Part shown: positions 10,697-22,799 of the stretch, one piece after another
Layout: each line of letters starts with the position of its first letter
How positions within the stretch are numbered: the stretch's first letter is position 1
Origin: Rhizophagus clarus
Taxonomy: Eukaryota > Glomeromycota > Glomeromycetes > Glomerales > Glomeraceae
Assembly (NCBI GenBank): GCA_015698045.1
Contig: BLAL01000011.1
Location: 1,986,501 to 2,050,500, forward strand
DNA: 64,000 nucleotides
Reading direction: 5' to 3'
The notes under the pieces: model-generated
Database searches by the model: none
What the model was told of the DNA's origin: nothing
Seen by the model: the letters and a program-made list of their open reading frames with translations, nothing else
Position numbers and translations under genes: made by a program

Positions 10697-13600
10697 TCAG
10701 AATCTCTAGATACAAGAACCAGAACCAAAGTGCATTGTTTCTGTAAAAAATGTAACGGTAAATTGGTTGATCCAAGGACTAAACTGAAACATGAGTTAAA
10801 ATATAAATTAAAATCTAATGCGAATAATAATTTTGGTAACAATTATCAAGAAGGTTCTTCAAATGTTATATCATCTGATGCTGTTAATAAAGATGTAATG
10901 GAATGCGACCCAATACAAGGGATAAATGATACATCACCTGATATAACTGAACAATTATCCGAAGATATTGAACAATTTTCCAAAGATATTGAACCATTGT
11001 CCGAAGATATTGAACCATTACTCACAAGAAACTATTTTTTTTTAACAAAGAAGACACCTATACATGAATCGGCAAAACATTGAATGATAAAGAAAGGAAA
11101 AATATTCGATCTTGTTCTTAAAAATTTATTATTGGATAATGTAAGAAACGAGAATGATCAAGATGGGGATTTTGAAGATGATGACGATAAAAATGGAGAT
11201 ACTAAAGATAGCGATTCTAATTATTCTGATGATTATGAAGATGATGACGATGAGGAAATCAATTTTGCATCAACAGATTTTGATGACGGCAAACCAATTC
11301 TTCCTAACATTAACATTAATGATAATTATACTTGGACTATTTTGTGGATATTACAATATCAACAACGATTTAAACTTTCCAATGTAGCTATAGATTCTTT
11401 GTTCAAGTTCTTAAGATTTTTTCTTTTGACAATAGATGAAAATAAATTTTCATCTTTTCCTTCCTCTTTATATATGGCTAAAAAGGTGTTGGGGATATCC
11501 ACAACAATAATTAAATATGCAGCCTGTGACAGATGTCACAAATTGTATGATATAAAAGAATTATTAGACAATACTGAAATACCAACTTGCAGTTTTGTAA
11601 ACTATCCAAATCACAGAATAGAACGATTTTGACAACAATGCAATAACCTTCTATTAACGAAAATAGATAGTAATAATAGTAGTAATAATCCCATTTTCCA
11701 TCCGATAATGACATTCTCGTTAATAAATATTAAGCAACAATTGACCCTTTTTTTTAATCGCAAAAATTTTGAAATGTCATGTCAGAAGTGGTCAGAAAGG
11801 AAAAACGGAACTGAAGCTTTATTCGATATCTATGATGGTAGGGTCTGGAAAAGTTTTACAGATGATGATGGTGCGCTGTTTTTTACAAAAGAATTTGCCG
11901 ATACTCATATCGGATTAATGTTAAATATGGATTGGTTCCAGCCATTCGTAAATTCACAATATTCTGTTGGTGTGATTTATGCCGTTTTTTGTAATTTGCC
12001 GCGTAATGAACGCTTCAAGCCACACAATATTCTCACACTAGCAGTAATGCCTGGTCCGAAAGAACCAAGCCAATATGAAATTAACAATTATTTGTATTTG
12101 ATCGTTAACCAGTTAAATCGTTTGTGGAATGGCTATTTTATAAAAATAAATGAACACAACAACGGTCGATTTGTCCGTGGTGCAATCATTGGCTGTTCTA
12201 GCGACGTCCCTGCGTCTCAGAAATTATGTGGTTTTATCTCGGCTCGTATTGCATGCTACCGATGTTACAAATTGGCAAATTTTATAAACAATCAACCAAA
12301 TTTTGGGGGTTTGCAGATTTAGACGACTGGTTTGTTGAGCGAGATATTAATGAAATAAGAGAAAAAGCAAGTGAGTGGAAACAATGTGCAACTGAAGAAG
12401 CACGAAGAGCCCATGTCTCTGAACATCATGTTCGCTGGTCGGAGATATACCGCTTGCTTTATTTTAATCCTGTTCGCTTTTGCGTGGTTGATCCTATGCA
12501 TTGCCTTTTTCTCGGTATTGTGAAATGGATCGTAACGAAACTCTGGATAGGCGAAGGTATATTAAATAACGAAAAGCTCAAAATTATGCAAGAGAGAGCT
12601 GACATGATAAAGTTCCCAAGTGACCTTGGACGCCGCCCTGTCAGAATAGCTACCGGTGAAGGATTCTCAAGTTTCACGGCGGACATGTGGAAAACCTTCA
12701 TGTTAATTTTTGCAATACCTATCACATGGAGTTTCCTTGGATACATCAACTGAAAAATTCTTGCATATTTCGTGCGCGCTTGCAAGATCTTAACAAACTG
12801 AGAGCTACAAAAAAATATGTTAAATGAAGCGTTTACAAGATTGATAGAGATGAACAAATTAATTGAACAAAAATATGGTCAAGAAAAAATAAGTCCTAAT
12901 CTGCATCTCTGTCTCCATATCTGTGAATACGCATTAGACTATGGTCCTTTGTCCTCATTCTGGTGTTATAACTTTGAACAGATGAACGGAATTTTAGGTA
13001 CGTGATTTAATTTTTCCGATTTGAAAATCGCAATGTTATTAATTATTTTTAAAAATTGTAGGTTCTTATAATAATAGCAGACGTAATATTGAACCTGAAC
13101 TACTAAGAATTATGTCCGAAAATACAATCCTTCAATACTTCCTCTCAAATTATAACAATGATCACTTATTTTCATCCTTGGAGATAATAGAACCAAGAAA
13201 ATCTGTTGGCAGCTTGGCTGCACTTGATGATTTTGCGAGCGATGAGTATCAAAATTTTATAAGACTATCTCTTATTGAGGAAGATTCGGCTTACAGAACG
13301 GAATGTTTTCCTGGGTTGCTAATGAAACCGCGCAAAGAAACTACCCTTCCAAACCAAATTTTGGACCTACTGGTAGAATTTTATAATAGTTTGTATAATG
13401 ATTATTGTTTTATCTCCATCTACTCTATAATAGGTTCAAATAACGGTACTGTCGTAAACCCTAGAATTATACAATATGGGAGAATAAGAATTGGGGCGGA
13501 CATATATGGTTCTATTCAGGCTGCTCATCACGAAAAATCCTCATATATATTAGCTTGATTTGTACATTATGATGGATCGATCGATGTTTATCCCGGTCAA

Positions 13601-13909
13601 GTACAATTTTATTTTGAGCATACTATTCATTTAAATAGTTCACGATCATTAACCCATTCATTAGCGTTAGTCAAATGGTACAAACCGGTTCAAGATCATA
13701 GTACAAGATATTATTGCCAAGTAGATAACGACATAAAATCATGTAATATGGAATTATGGACAAATGAGTTTTATGATATGAGAAGAGACAGTATTATACC
13801 CATACATCATATAATAGAAAAATTCATTAAATGTAATTTTGATACTGGGATGAGAAAAATAAAAGAATATATGGCTGTGATTCCTTTAAATAAAAAAATT
13901 TCGTTTTAA
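10694..13909 (+). pseudogene. Tnp2/Plavaka-like DDE transposase of CACTA-1, broken
   Basis: The frame starts at ATG 10694 with a zinc-finger-like CFCKKCNGKL segment and an acidic region. It continues with the catalytic-domain blocks typical of fungal Tnp2-like transposases: FFTKEFADTHIGLMLNMDW, SVGVIYAVFCNLPR, VMPGPKEPS, and FCVVDPMHCLFLGIVKWI. One intron (12998-13061) precedes the C-terminal exon, which ends with TAA at 13907-13909. There are five in-frame TGA codons (11081, 11630, 12751, 12799, 13556), all plausibly from Arg CGA, and a one-base frameshift near 12310 in a GGGGGTTT run. No TAA or TAG interrupts the frame. About 1,000 codons would make a normal full-length enzyme, so this copy is recently dead and probably moved by an enzyme supplied in trans. 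Confidence 0.85.
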
Positions 13910-15190
13910 AAACTTTATATAATATAAAATGAATTATATGTAAAATCGGAATGGTGAATTCAATTATAGCATTTGTATTTGATTAAATTATAACAATCAT
14001 TTTTTTTTGGCACAAGAATAACGATAAAGGTTACATATACCATAATTAATTCTAACCGCGTGAAAAATCAGATAATTCAGATAACAAGAGATCTTATTTT
14101 GAGCCGACAAAGTTGTATTGCAAATCGGTCTTTTATTACGGCATTACGATACAAGTACCATACTTTGTGATTAATAACTCTAATCATGTAATAATTTTTA
14201 GATATCAAAGGTTTATTTTATTTTAATTAAATATCACATAAAGTATAAAACAATTATTCTGGCTATATAAATACATTTAAGGCCGGCAAAGCTGTATTGC
14301 AAATCGGCCCTTCTTATTTGAAAAGGGTAACAATTACATTAAATTAATACGGCACTTATTCAAAAATGTTTAAAAATGTTGCAACTTAATTCTCCAATAA
14401 TCATCATTATTATAATCAAGTTACTTACGACTTAAGCCTACTTTGATTATAAATAAAACGGCACTTCGTACAGACAGAGCTCATGATATATGAGTTATCC
14501 CATCATGCCTATTTTACCCCTTGATAAAGGATTTTCATTGCATGTACTTTCCTAATCAATGATAATCAAAGTTACTTACGACTTAAGTCTACTTTGATTA
14601 TAAATAAAACGGCACTTCGCACAGACAGAGCTCATGATATATGAGTTATCCCATCATGCCTATTTTAACTATGATTAAAGAATTTACATTATTATTGTAA
14701 ATATTTTACTCATAAGTCATAATGATATCTATTTAGACTTTGACGAATAATGCGACAGAGGAGGCGAAATTATCATAACCAAAATTCGAAGCGAGAGGTC
14801 TATGTATAGTAAATAGATCATTAACTTTGGTACCAGAGTTATTTACAAACTTTAGGTGGCCATCTAGCCCACCTTTCCTATAACACACTATGCACGACGG
14901 CAAACGGTATAGGAGGCAGACTCTTCTTTCAGAAAGAAAGTTTTTTTTTGAAAAAAAAAAAAATAGTACAATTAAATAGCGTTTAATTAAATGTGATTAA
15001 TTAACTTTTTAGGAATAGGCCTTATCAATGCGATCTCATCAGTTTCGATTATCACTGTTCAACCTTATGAATACTTCAGTTATTGTTTGTGAAATCGAAC
15101 CAACTGGGAATTCAATGTATAAAACAAGTAGAATATTTAGAATAGTATCTTATATTTATTAGTATAATAAATAATTTCAAAAATCCTATG
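13910..15190. repeat. Non-coding CACTA-1 3' region with duplicated blocks
   Basis: Two direct duplications are visible. A block with GCAAAGCTGTATTGCAAATCGG occurs at about 14101 and 14281. A block starting TTACTTACGACTTAAG occurs at 14421 and 14572 (period 151 bp) and contains GGCACTTCG and a short ATAATCAAA/TTTGATTAT dyad. No reading frame of note. Confidence 0.65.
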
Positions 15191-15729
15191 ATGTAAAATT
15201 ACGAAATATTACAATTTAAATATCGGCAAAGGCTATTTTAAATAGAGTAAAATCTTTATTCGACCTGTGTCAAAAGCGGTAAAGTTTACACTAAATATAA
15301 TATCTCCGGTTTAAATATCAGCATTTAATTAAAAAAAAGGTAAAAATTGGCCGCTAAAATTGGCATTTCTGGATGAAAAATCAGAAGTTAACAAAAATTG
15401 GCAAAAAATTAGTAAAATAATTGGCAAAGCCTTATTGAAGTCGGCAAGGGAATTTTAAATAAGATAAAATCCTTTATTCGAACTATACGAAAAGGGTAAA
15501 GTATATAATAAATATAATATCTCCGGTTTAAATATCGGCATTTATTTAAAAAAAGGTAAAAATCGGCCGCTAAAATCGGCATTTATGACTGAAAAATCGG
15601 AATTTAACAAAAATCGGCAAAAATAGATATGGCTATACTAAAATAAGCAAAATTTGGCATATTCTATATTGAAGTCGGCAAGGCTATTTTAAATAGAGCA
15701 AAATCCGATTTTTTTTCATTCGACCTGTG
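15191..15729. repeat. CACTA-1 right subterminal repeats and terminus
   Basis: A unit of about 220 bp is present 2.3 times. Its landmarks are TTTAAATAGAG(T/C)AAAATC, TATTCGACCTGTG, AATATAATATCTCCGG and runs of AAAATCGGCA. The last copy runs into the terminal inverted repeat at 15707-15729. The internal near-copy of the terminus at about 15255 shows that the end itself has been duplicated. Confidence 0.75.
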
Positions 15730-15732
15730 TCT

Positions 15733-16521
15733 GTTTCCAAGCCAAGTGTAACACATAAACAGTTTATTGGTTTTTTTAATTCTTTTAACCGTTTCCAGGA
15801 AGCTAATTTTGATCCCCAACGTGTTGGTACCTCTGTAATTGTTCTAAGAATCTTTAATGGTTTGTTTTTTTCATGTTGATTGTTTTCATCAGCATTTTCA
15901 TTATTTTCCACAGAAGGTGATAATCCAGTTTCATTAGCTATTCGTTCTTCTTGTCTAATTATTTCTTTTTGAGCATCTTCTAACCTTTCTGTTTGCTTAG
16001 GTGATTCAAAAAACTGGTTTAATTTTGCATATCTTTGAAGATATGGTTTTATTTGTTTTAATCCTTTAAGCACGCAAAGCTGAAGAGTATATGCTGAGCA
16101 TGCTACTCTACTTACACCATCCCATTCGTTAATTGCCTTAACCATATTACTCCCATTATCTGTTACTGCTACATTTACCTTCTTTTCTAATCCCAAAACC
16201 TTTAACTTTTCTTGAATAGTTTCGCGAATATGAGTTCCGGTATGTGGATATGAAATTTTTTCTATGCATACCAATATATCACATAATTTCATTTCCTGAG
16301 TTAACCAATGACACGTTATACCAATATATCCAGTTTTAGCTCTTGAGGTCCAAAGATCAGTGGTAATAGAAGCATAAATGCAAGTTTCTTCAACGTAACT
16401 CTTCATTAATTCAACTGCTGTTTTATATCCACATCCTATATCCCGTTTTAGAATCGCATAACATGGTGGAATAAATGCTGGATTTATATTATTTATCATT
16501 CGCTTAAAACCTTTTCCTCGC
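15733..16521 (-). CDS. hAT-1 transposase, middle part
   Basis: This open stretch encodes the RNase H-like core of a hAT transposase: PAFIPPCYAIL, ITTDLWTSRAKTGYIGITCHW (with the first catalytic Asp), NVAVTDNGSNMVKAI (second catalytic Asp), VACSAYTLQLCV and PTRWGSKLASWKRL. The C(x2)H element usually seen near the second Asp is replaced by Cys-Ser-Ala-Tyr, an unusual variant. Both edges are insertion points: hAT-2 upstream (16522-16529 is its target duplication) and CACTA-1 downstream. Reading phase is kept across both, and no stop is present in the original frame up to the junction. Confidence 0.88.
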
Positions 16522-16548
16522 ACTGTATTTAAGGTTGCTTGCCGAAAC

Positions 16549-16728
16549 CCATCTGGCCTAACGCGAAACGCCGAAACTCATACATAGTGCTGAAATGCCG
16601 AAATGCCGAAACTGCTGAAACTGTTTCGGCATTTCGGCAGTTTCGGCAGTTTCGGCATTTTGACATAGTTTCGGCATAAGTAATACTAATATTTTAATAG
16701 AGTTTCGGCATATTTTCGTCATGTTAAT
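16549..16728. repeat. hAT-2 subterminal repeats, left
   Basis: Dense direct and inverted copies of TTTCGGCA(G/T) / CCGAAACT, matching the cluster at 25425-25600 near the other end of the same element. Confidence 0.8.
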
Positions 16729-16744
16729 AGTCACTGGTCAAAAT

Positions 16745-17110
16745 CGATGCTATCGGGTACATATCGGGTACATATCGGCTACCCGATATGTACCCGATAT
16801 GTGTGAAATATGTGTATGCTATTTAATAATACTACACATATCGGGTACCCGATATGTACCCGTCGGATGCAGAAAATCGGTGACATGTAACATACATATC
16901 GGGTACATTTCTCATACATATTGGGTAGTTAAATATCGGTTACATATCATAGATTTATTGGGTACCCGATATATTTTAAAAAAATATCGGACAGATATTA
17001 TACACTTATCGGATAGTACTAATAAGTATCCTATATATACCCGATATGTATCCTATTTGTATTTGAAATATAAGCATAATTTCATAATTTTCACACATAT
17101 CGGATAGCCG
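16745..17110. repeat. CACTA-2 left subterminal repeats
   Basis: More than ten copies of TATCGGGTAC or its reverse complement occur here. Several are joined as the 14-bp palindrome ATCGGGTACCCGAT. The matching cluster is at 20872-21062. Confidence 0.85.
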
Positions 17111-18837
17111 AAAAGTATAGCATTTATGGGGCATTAATAGTAGTAGATTTATAATTTAAATACAATTGTAATTTAAAAGTAATTTAATTCATTTAATTGT
17201 AATTACTGAAAGTTTTATTTATATTTTCAATCGATAATAAAAAAAATATTATACAAAAAATATTATAAAAAAATTCACTACTCTTTACACAAATTTACAA
17301 TTAATGTTCACTTGTTTGCTTGTTTTCATTTCATTATATCTATTTAATTTGAAAGAAAGTAAAATGTTAGTAATAAAAGTGTTAGTATGAATATTAGTAG
17401 AAGTGTTAGCAAAAGAAAAGGAACGTTAATAAAAAAATTTTTACATTAGAATGTGTTAGTATTAATGTTAGTATGAAAGTTAGTAGAAGTAGAAAAGGAA
17501 CGTCAATAAAAAAAATATAAAGTATAAGTATTAATGTTAGTGTTAATGTTAGTAGAAGTGTTAGTAAAAGTAAGGAATAAAAAATGTTTAACAGTAGAAC
17601 ATTGTTAGTAGGAACGTTAGTAGGAGGAAACACATTAGAAAAAAATATTAGTAAGAGTGTTAACAGGATGGAAAAAGAAATTTCAACAAAAAATGTACCT
17701 TTGTATTTATTTTTTAGAAAAACCAATAAAGTAAAAAACTCGATAGTAGAACATTGTTTAAGACGTTAGTGAGAAGAAATACATTGGAAAAATATATTAA
17801 TAAGAGTGTTAAGAATAACATAATAATGGGAAAAGAAATTTCAACAAAAAATATACCTTTATCTTTATTTTTTAGACAAAACAATAAAGTAAAAATTTGA
17901 GAGAGAGAGAAAAAGTTTTTGAAAAAAAAAAAAAAAAAAAAATAAATAATTAAATCATGATCGTGCAATCACATGATCAACAAAATTATCAATTTTTATT
18001 GGTTATTTGGGTAATATTATATTCAGCCACATCAGCCACAAAATCGGTCACCTATCGAATGCACAAGTCAATATTAGCGAAGAAGCACAAACTTGATTAT
18101 TCACTATTCGTGCTCAACTTGAGTTGATAAAATTATTAAAAAATCACTGATTTTATTAAATTTATCAGAATTTTTATACCTAATTAAAGATGATTAAATT
18201 AAGTTTTACTACCGATTTCATTATAACGTTACCAACTTTTTTGTTAATCTTGGATATTTTATTTTGAATTTAAATTGTTCGCTTTGAACTCGAGTTGAAC
18301 TCGAGTTCAACTCGAGTTTAACTCGTTCGCTCAAGATCTTTGTGTAATGTATTGTAGATCCGTAATTGTTTTATTTGTAGTCTATAATTGGCAAAAGCTT
18401 ATTATAAACCAAAATAAAAAACACTATTTATTTACGTATCTGTATTATTAGATTTTACCTTTTTTAGATTTGATATATAATTAAAAAGAAGACCTTTATC
18501 TTGATATTTTGGAATCACGATCATAACAATTGACTTTAGGTCGAGTTTAACTTGTTCATTGTGATTGATTGTATTGTAGATCCGTATCTGTATTATAATT
18601 AATATAAAGAAGACAGATCATAACAATCATGACATATTTGAGAAATTAGAACAATTTACGTAAATGTTCTTGAAGGGTAATTAATATAATAATACAAGGT
18701 GATAAAAAATTGTTTATAAAAAGAAGTTTCATTTTTTTTTTCTTACAATAAATTTGTTGTCGTTATTTTTATTATATATTCTTTTTCTTAAAATTTGTTG
18801 CCGTTATTTTTTATTATTATATATTCTTTTTCTTAAA
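17111..18837. repeat. CACTA-2 interior with TTAG-rich tandem copies
   Basis: From 17360 to 17580 there is a degenerate tandem of GTTAGTA/AGTGTTAGTA. Two longer copies with a period of about 155 bp follow (17593 and 17745; shared GTAGAACATTGTT and AAAGAAATTTCAACAAAAAAT). At about 18285-18325 the palindromic core AACTCGAGTT is repeated. Nothing suggests a protein gene before 18838. Confidence 0.55.
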
Positions 18838-20616
18838 ATGCCCGCAAATTGGACTGATGCAATAACTGAATATTTAATAAGATATAGGAGGTAAAAAATT
18901 AAATGAAAACTAATAAATAACTTTGATCATATTCTAGTTTTTTTTTCTCTTATGTTTCCTGATCTAAAAATTAAATAAATAATGTAAAGGAGAAGGAACA
19001 ACTACTACCATGACATACCCGGGAGGGACCGCTCCGAATTCTGGGAGAGCCTAGCTCGAAGAATTCGGAGACGGTTCCGCGTGAGGTTCACTGGCCAACA
19101 GGTAGAAAGAAAGTGGAGAAACTTGGTCAGGAATTTTAATGTTAGTAAAATAATAATAAATCATAAAAAAAAAATAAAAAAAAATAAAAAATTAATAGTA
19201 TTAACATTTTTAGAATTTCTGTGAATGGAGGAATGGTGCGCGAAATGGAAGGTGGTCCCGGGAAGGAGAAAGATATTATAGGCAGTTCCGCACAAGGTTT
19301 TGGGACAGACCTGGTAATTATTAAGAATTTTTTTAATTTATATTTAAGTTATTTAAGTTCTAAATTTATATATATTTCTTAGGGAACCACCACAGTCGTA
19401 GGCGGCATAGAAACACTGCGCATCGGCGGCCTCGGAATCCGTAAATTATATTTTTTTATTTTATTTTGTATTTTTTATATTTTATTTTTATTTTTATTTT
19501 TTATTTATATTTTTATATTTTTATTATTTTAATTTTTTATTTTTTATTATCTTTTATTATTATTATTTTTTATTAAATATATATATATTTTATATAGTCA
19601 TCTAATTATTATTTTAATATTTTTACTATTTTATAATTTGAAATTAAAAAATTCGACCTCAATTATAAGTAATTAAAGCTTATTATAATAAATTGCTTTT
19701 ATTTAAACATTCATTTTTTTTTATTAAAGTATTAATTAAATAAACAATCTGTCGTCATATATTATATAATATATTGTAATGATGAAATGTCTCCAATAAA
19801 TTTTTAAAAAAGGTACATTTAGGCGTGACAGATCTAATACCGCTGATTCTTCCAAAATGTTACTAAAATCTTTCCATAGATCAAATTGAGAGAACTAATC
19901 TATCAATTTACAATATAAAATCTTGAAATAATCTTTCACATTTTCAAAATACATGATCAAACTCATTTTTGCTAAACTGCCGAAACCTTTTGGCGTTTAC
20001 ATGCAATAGTTTCGGCATTTTAATTTAATTTGACGATCATTGATTATCATGATCAATCTATTTTTACGGTTTTCTAAACCATGATTTTTTTTTTATTTTT
20101 TTTTTAGGTTGCTGGACTCCCGGACTTGGAATGTAAGTTGGAAGGGGTGGGGGAATTTTTTTTTAATATTAATGAAACGTTACTAACGTTTCTTTATTTT
20201 TTTTAGGTTGCCAGCCTTCTTGGACGAACCGGACTTGGGAAATGTAAGTTGGAAAGGGTGGTGATTTTTTTTTAATATTAAAGAAACGTTACTAACGTTT
20301 CTTTCTTTATTTTTTTTAGGTTGCCGGCCTTCTTGGACGAACCGGACTTGGGAATGTAAGTTGGAAAGGGTGGTGATTTTTTTTTAATGTTAAAGAAACG
20401 TTACTAACATTTCTTTCTTTATTTTTTTCAGATTGCTGGACTCCGGACTTGAAATGTAAGGAGGGAAGGAGGGATATTTTTTGAATATTAAAGAAACAGT
20501 TTTAACGTTTCTTTTATTTATTTTAAGTTGCAGTTTCCCTTGTTCCTCTTGATCCTAACGTGATCACGATTAAGAAAAGTTTGAGCAAACTTTTCTTAAA
20601 ATTGTATTATAAATGA
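18838..20616 (+). CDS. Trihelix/Myb-SANT-like accessory protein of CACTA-2 (9 exons)
   Basis: Exons 18838-18890, 18990-19140, 19214-19313, 19383-19440, 20108-20132, 20207-20243, 20320-20355, 20432-20455 and 20528-20616 all have GT..AG introns. The phases close on a TGA, giving 190 residues. Conserved features are a first helix with NWTDAITEYL, a basic RRRRN patch, GRDRSEFWESLARR, FTGQQVERKWRNLVRNF and RYYRQFRTRFWDRPG, then an Arg-rich tail. The spaced Trp/Phe residues and terminal KW..L..(Y/F) resemble trihelix or Myb/SANT-type DNA-binding domains; this is a family-level inference. The 100-nt third exon is shared in length and phase with the genes at 21419-22120 and 35540-36296. The last five exons are the mini-exon array. 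A role in binding the element's own ends is possible but unproven. Confidence 0.65.
20095..20530 (+). repeat. Tandem mini-exon/intron array (4 units) in CACTA-2
   Basis: Four units of about 100-115 bp each hold a 24-37-nt GC-richer exon (GTTGCYGG...CCGGACTTGG), a donor GTAAGT, a T-rich intron with the dyad GAAACGTTACTAACGTTTC, and an acceptor TTTTTTTAG. The dyad contains the classic branch-site sequence TACTAAC about 15-25 bases before the acceptor. The repeated exons are read in different frames, so the repeat is conserved as nucleotides and not as peptide. Confidence 0.8.
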
Positions 20617-20871
20617 CTGTAACTTTTTTATTAATTTATTGTAATAAAATACGTAATAAAATAAAAATATTAACAATAATAATTATACTTTTAAACACTT
20701 TACAAAAAATTTATAAACTTGATAATTCATTCAACAAATAAGACAATAAAAATTTTTTAACTACATTAAACGAATTAAAAATTTCTAAAAAGAAAAATCT
20801 ATAAAGAAAGTAAACTCTAAAAAATTTCTTAATACGTTATATAATATGAAATCTAACGTATTAAAATTTGT
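20617..20871. other. AT-rich CACTA-2 segment
   Basis: Low-complexity A/T sequence between the accessory gene stop and the right subterminal repeats. No feature seen. Confidence 0.6.
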
Positions 20872-21062
20872 ATCACATATCGGGTACCCGATATGTGTAA
20901 GATAGAACTGTGCCCGATATATATTATCGGTGACCAATAGTTTAGATATCGGGGTCTTGGTAATTTGAAGTGTAATAAATCGGGTACCCGATATGTAAAA
21001 ATACCCGATATTTATCCGATTAGCCGCCGATATATAAGTCCCCGATATGTACCCGATAGAAT
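20872..21062. repeat. CACTA-2 right subterminal repeats
   Basis: TATCGGGTAC motifs in both orientations, including ATCGGGTACCCGAT, mirror the left cluster and run into the right terminus. Confidence 0.85.
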
Positions 21063-21418
21063 TGATTTTGACCAGTGAGTATCTGACAGATAAAAATTTA
21101 TTTTTTAAAATTTAAATTATTTATTGTATTTATTATACGTAATCCAATGATAAAAACTAGCAATTAAATTCAAATTTATCACTAAAGAAATAAAATCCCA
21201 GTTAAAAAAGTTCACCATTTTATTTTTATTTTATTTAATTTTGATAAAAAAAAAATATTGATACTTGTTCGCTACTATTTTAAAAAATAGTACCCAGGCT
21301 GTATGACGTGGACGTCAGTATCAATTCACAGCCCAAAAAAAATGTGAGTCTCCAGCCGATATTTGGTACAGACTGGGCCTAGCTACTCACTATAAAATAA
21401 TATAATAAAATTAATAAA

Positions 21419-22120
21419 TTATCTTTGGTGACGATACGTAGGTAGGTTTCTTGCCCTTCTACGATCGTGTCGCGTATCTAAAATAAATTGGTTAATTTAA
21501 GATGTGAATAAACTTTAATTATAGAAATTTTATAATTACCTCGTCTTTCCCAAAATCTCGATCTAAATGTGCGATAATATCTTGCTCCGATACGCGACCA
21601 TCTTCTTCCAGGGACACCGCTACGATAAAGGCAAAAACTCTAAATATCAAAAAACGAAATAATATTTAGTTAAATATTTTCAATTTTAAGCAAATATTTT
21701 TTTTTGCCATTATATTTTTCATACATGGTATTCCCTGAGAAGATTCCTCCATTTTTGGTGGCATCGTTGTGCCGTGAACCTCGAAGTTCTAAAATGACGA
21801 TTTAGTCTGATTCAAACGAACGAATTAGTTGGATTAAAGATAATAATTCTATTTTTAACATATTTTAACATATTAAATATTATACATATGAACCTTCTTG
21901 CGATTGACCTCCAGAATCTCGATCGATCTCTCCCGTATTCGTTATGAAATTCGTCATTTCTTCTTCTTCTTTCTTCCACCAAGTAATCGGTGTATTCATC
22001 GAACCATTGAATAGGACAAGAGTGGCGACGAGGCTGGCGATGGGGCTGGCGATGAGAGTGACGATGGGGCTGGCGATGAGAGTGACGATGGGACTGGCGA
22101 TGAGAGTGACGATTGGGCAT
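21419..22120 (-). CDS. Trihelix/Myb-SANT-like accessory protein of hAT-2 (4 exons)
   Basis: Exons 22120-21894, 21788-21725, 21639-21540 and 21477-21419 give an uninterrupted 149-residue frame ending in TAA. The N-terminus is a His/Arg/Gln repeat (HRQPHRHSHRQ type, from a repeated short DNA unit). Next come QWFDEYTDYLVEERRRRN, GRDRSRFWRSIARR, FTAQRCHQKWRNLLREYH, the 100-nt exon with RRWSRIGARYYRTFRSRFWERR, and an Arg-rich tail. It aligns along its length with the CACTA-2 protein at 18838-20616. It has one extra intron between the two DNA-binding halves (donor GTTCAT, non-consensus but phase-correct). It lies beside a broken transposase yet is itself intact. Function is unknown; DNA or element-end binding is the obvious hypothesis. 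Confidence 0.65.
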
Positions 22121-22799
22121 ATTTACAAAATTAAGATGTGAGGAAAAACGCAAAAAGAATGAGATGAGTAAATCGTAAAATATCCTTTTATAAATAAAAT
22201 TTGGACAATTCCTTTTTGTTCCCTTTCTTCAAAATACTGATTTATTAGTTTGCATCATTAAATTTAAATATCATCCTTAAAATAATAAATCTTTGTTTAT
22301 TCTCTTTGTTCTTAAAAAAAAAATCATTTTTTTTAAAAAAAAATCGGAATATTTTATACATCCCTTAAAAAAAAATAAAAAAATCAGTGCATAATACATA
22401 CAATGTGATTTGTATAAAAAAGTCATCTTGCATTGTTAAACAAATACCGATATAAAATTACTAATCATCATCCCTGTGTGATAAAATTTAATTGTTAACT
22501 TCTTTCTCTTTCTTTAGAGCACACATTGAACACGAATCAACACAAATTTAACAAAATTTGGCTAAAACGAGCGAAATTTTACCAGAATTATCAGCACAAA
22601 TCGAACACAAATCGAACACAAATTGAACAAGATCGAAAGAGTTCGTTTGCATCACGTCGGTGTTGTTTAAATTTCGTCACACAAAAATTTTTTAATTTAA
22701 ACTCTTAAATAAATCAATATAATTATAAACTTATTTACAAATTTACTTTATTAATAAAAGAATTATTGTTATAATGATTTCCTAAAAATAAAGAAAAAA
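22121..22799. other. Spacer between the two hAT-2 genes
   Basis: This is the intergenic region between the accessory gene start and the 3' end of the transposase. It contains a short tandem of CACAAATCGAACA-type copies at about 22540-22630. No gene is supported. Confidence 0.55.

Larger units (their letters stand above)
5957..15729. mobile_element. CACTA-1: complete CACTA-superfamily element inside hAT-1
   Basis: Both ends start CACAGGTCGAATG and are identical for 23 bp as inverted repeats (5957-5979 and 15707-15729). The 3-bp duplication TCT flanks it (5954-5956, 15730-15732). CAC-type termini, 3-bp duplications and long subterminal repeat blocks are the hallmarks of CACTA (EnSpm) elements. 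The 9.77-kb element encodes a Tnp2-like transposase on the plus strand (10694-13909) and a multi-exon SR-rich accessory gene on the minus strand (9039-6990). It interrupts an Asp codon of the hAT-1 transposase. Confidence 0.9.
16732..21077. mobile_element. CACTA-2: non-autonomous CACTA element inside hAT-2
   Basis: Both ends begin CACTGGTCAAAATC and match as inverted repeats over about 36 bp with two differences. The 3-bp duplication AGT flanks it (16729-16731, 21078-21080). The 4.35-kb element has long subterminal blocks of TATCGGGTAC motifs and no transposase. It carries one accessory gene (18838-20616) whose 3' exons form a tandem mini-exon array. Movement would need a transposase from another CACTA copy. 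Confidence 0.92.
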
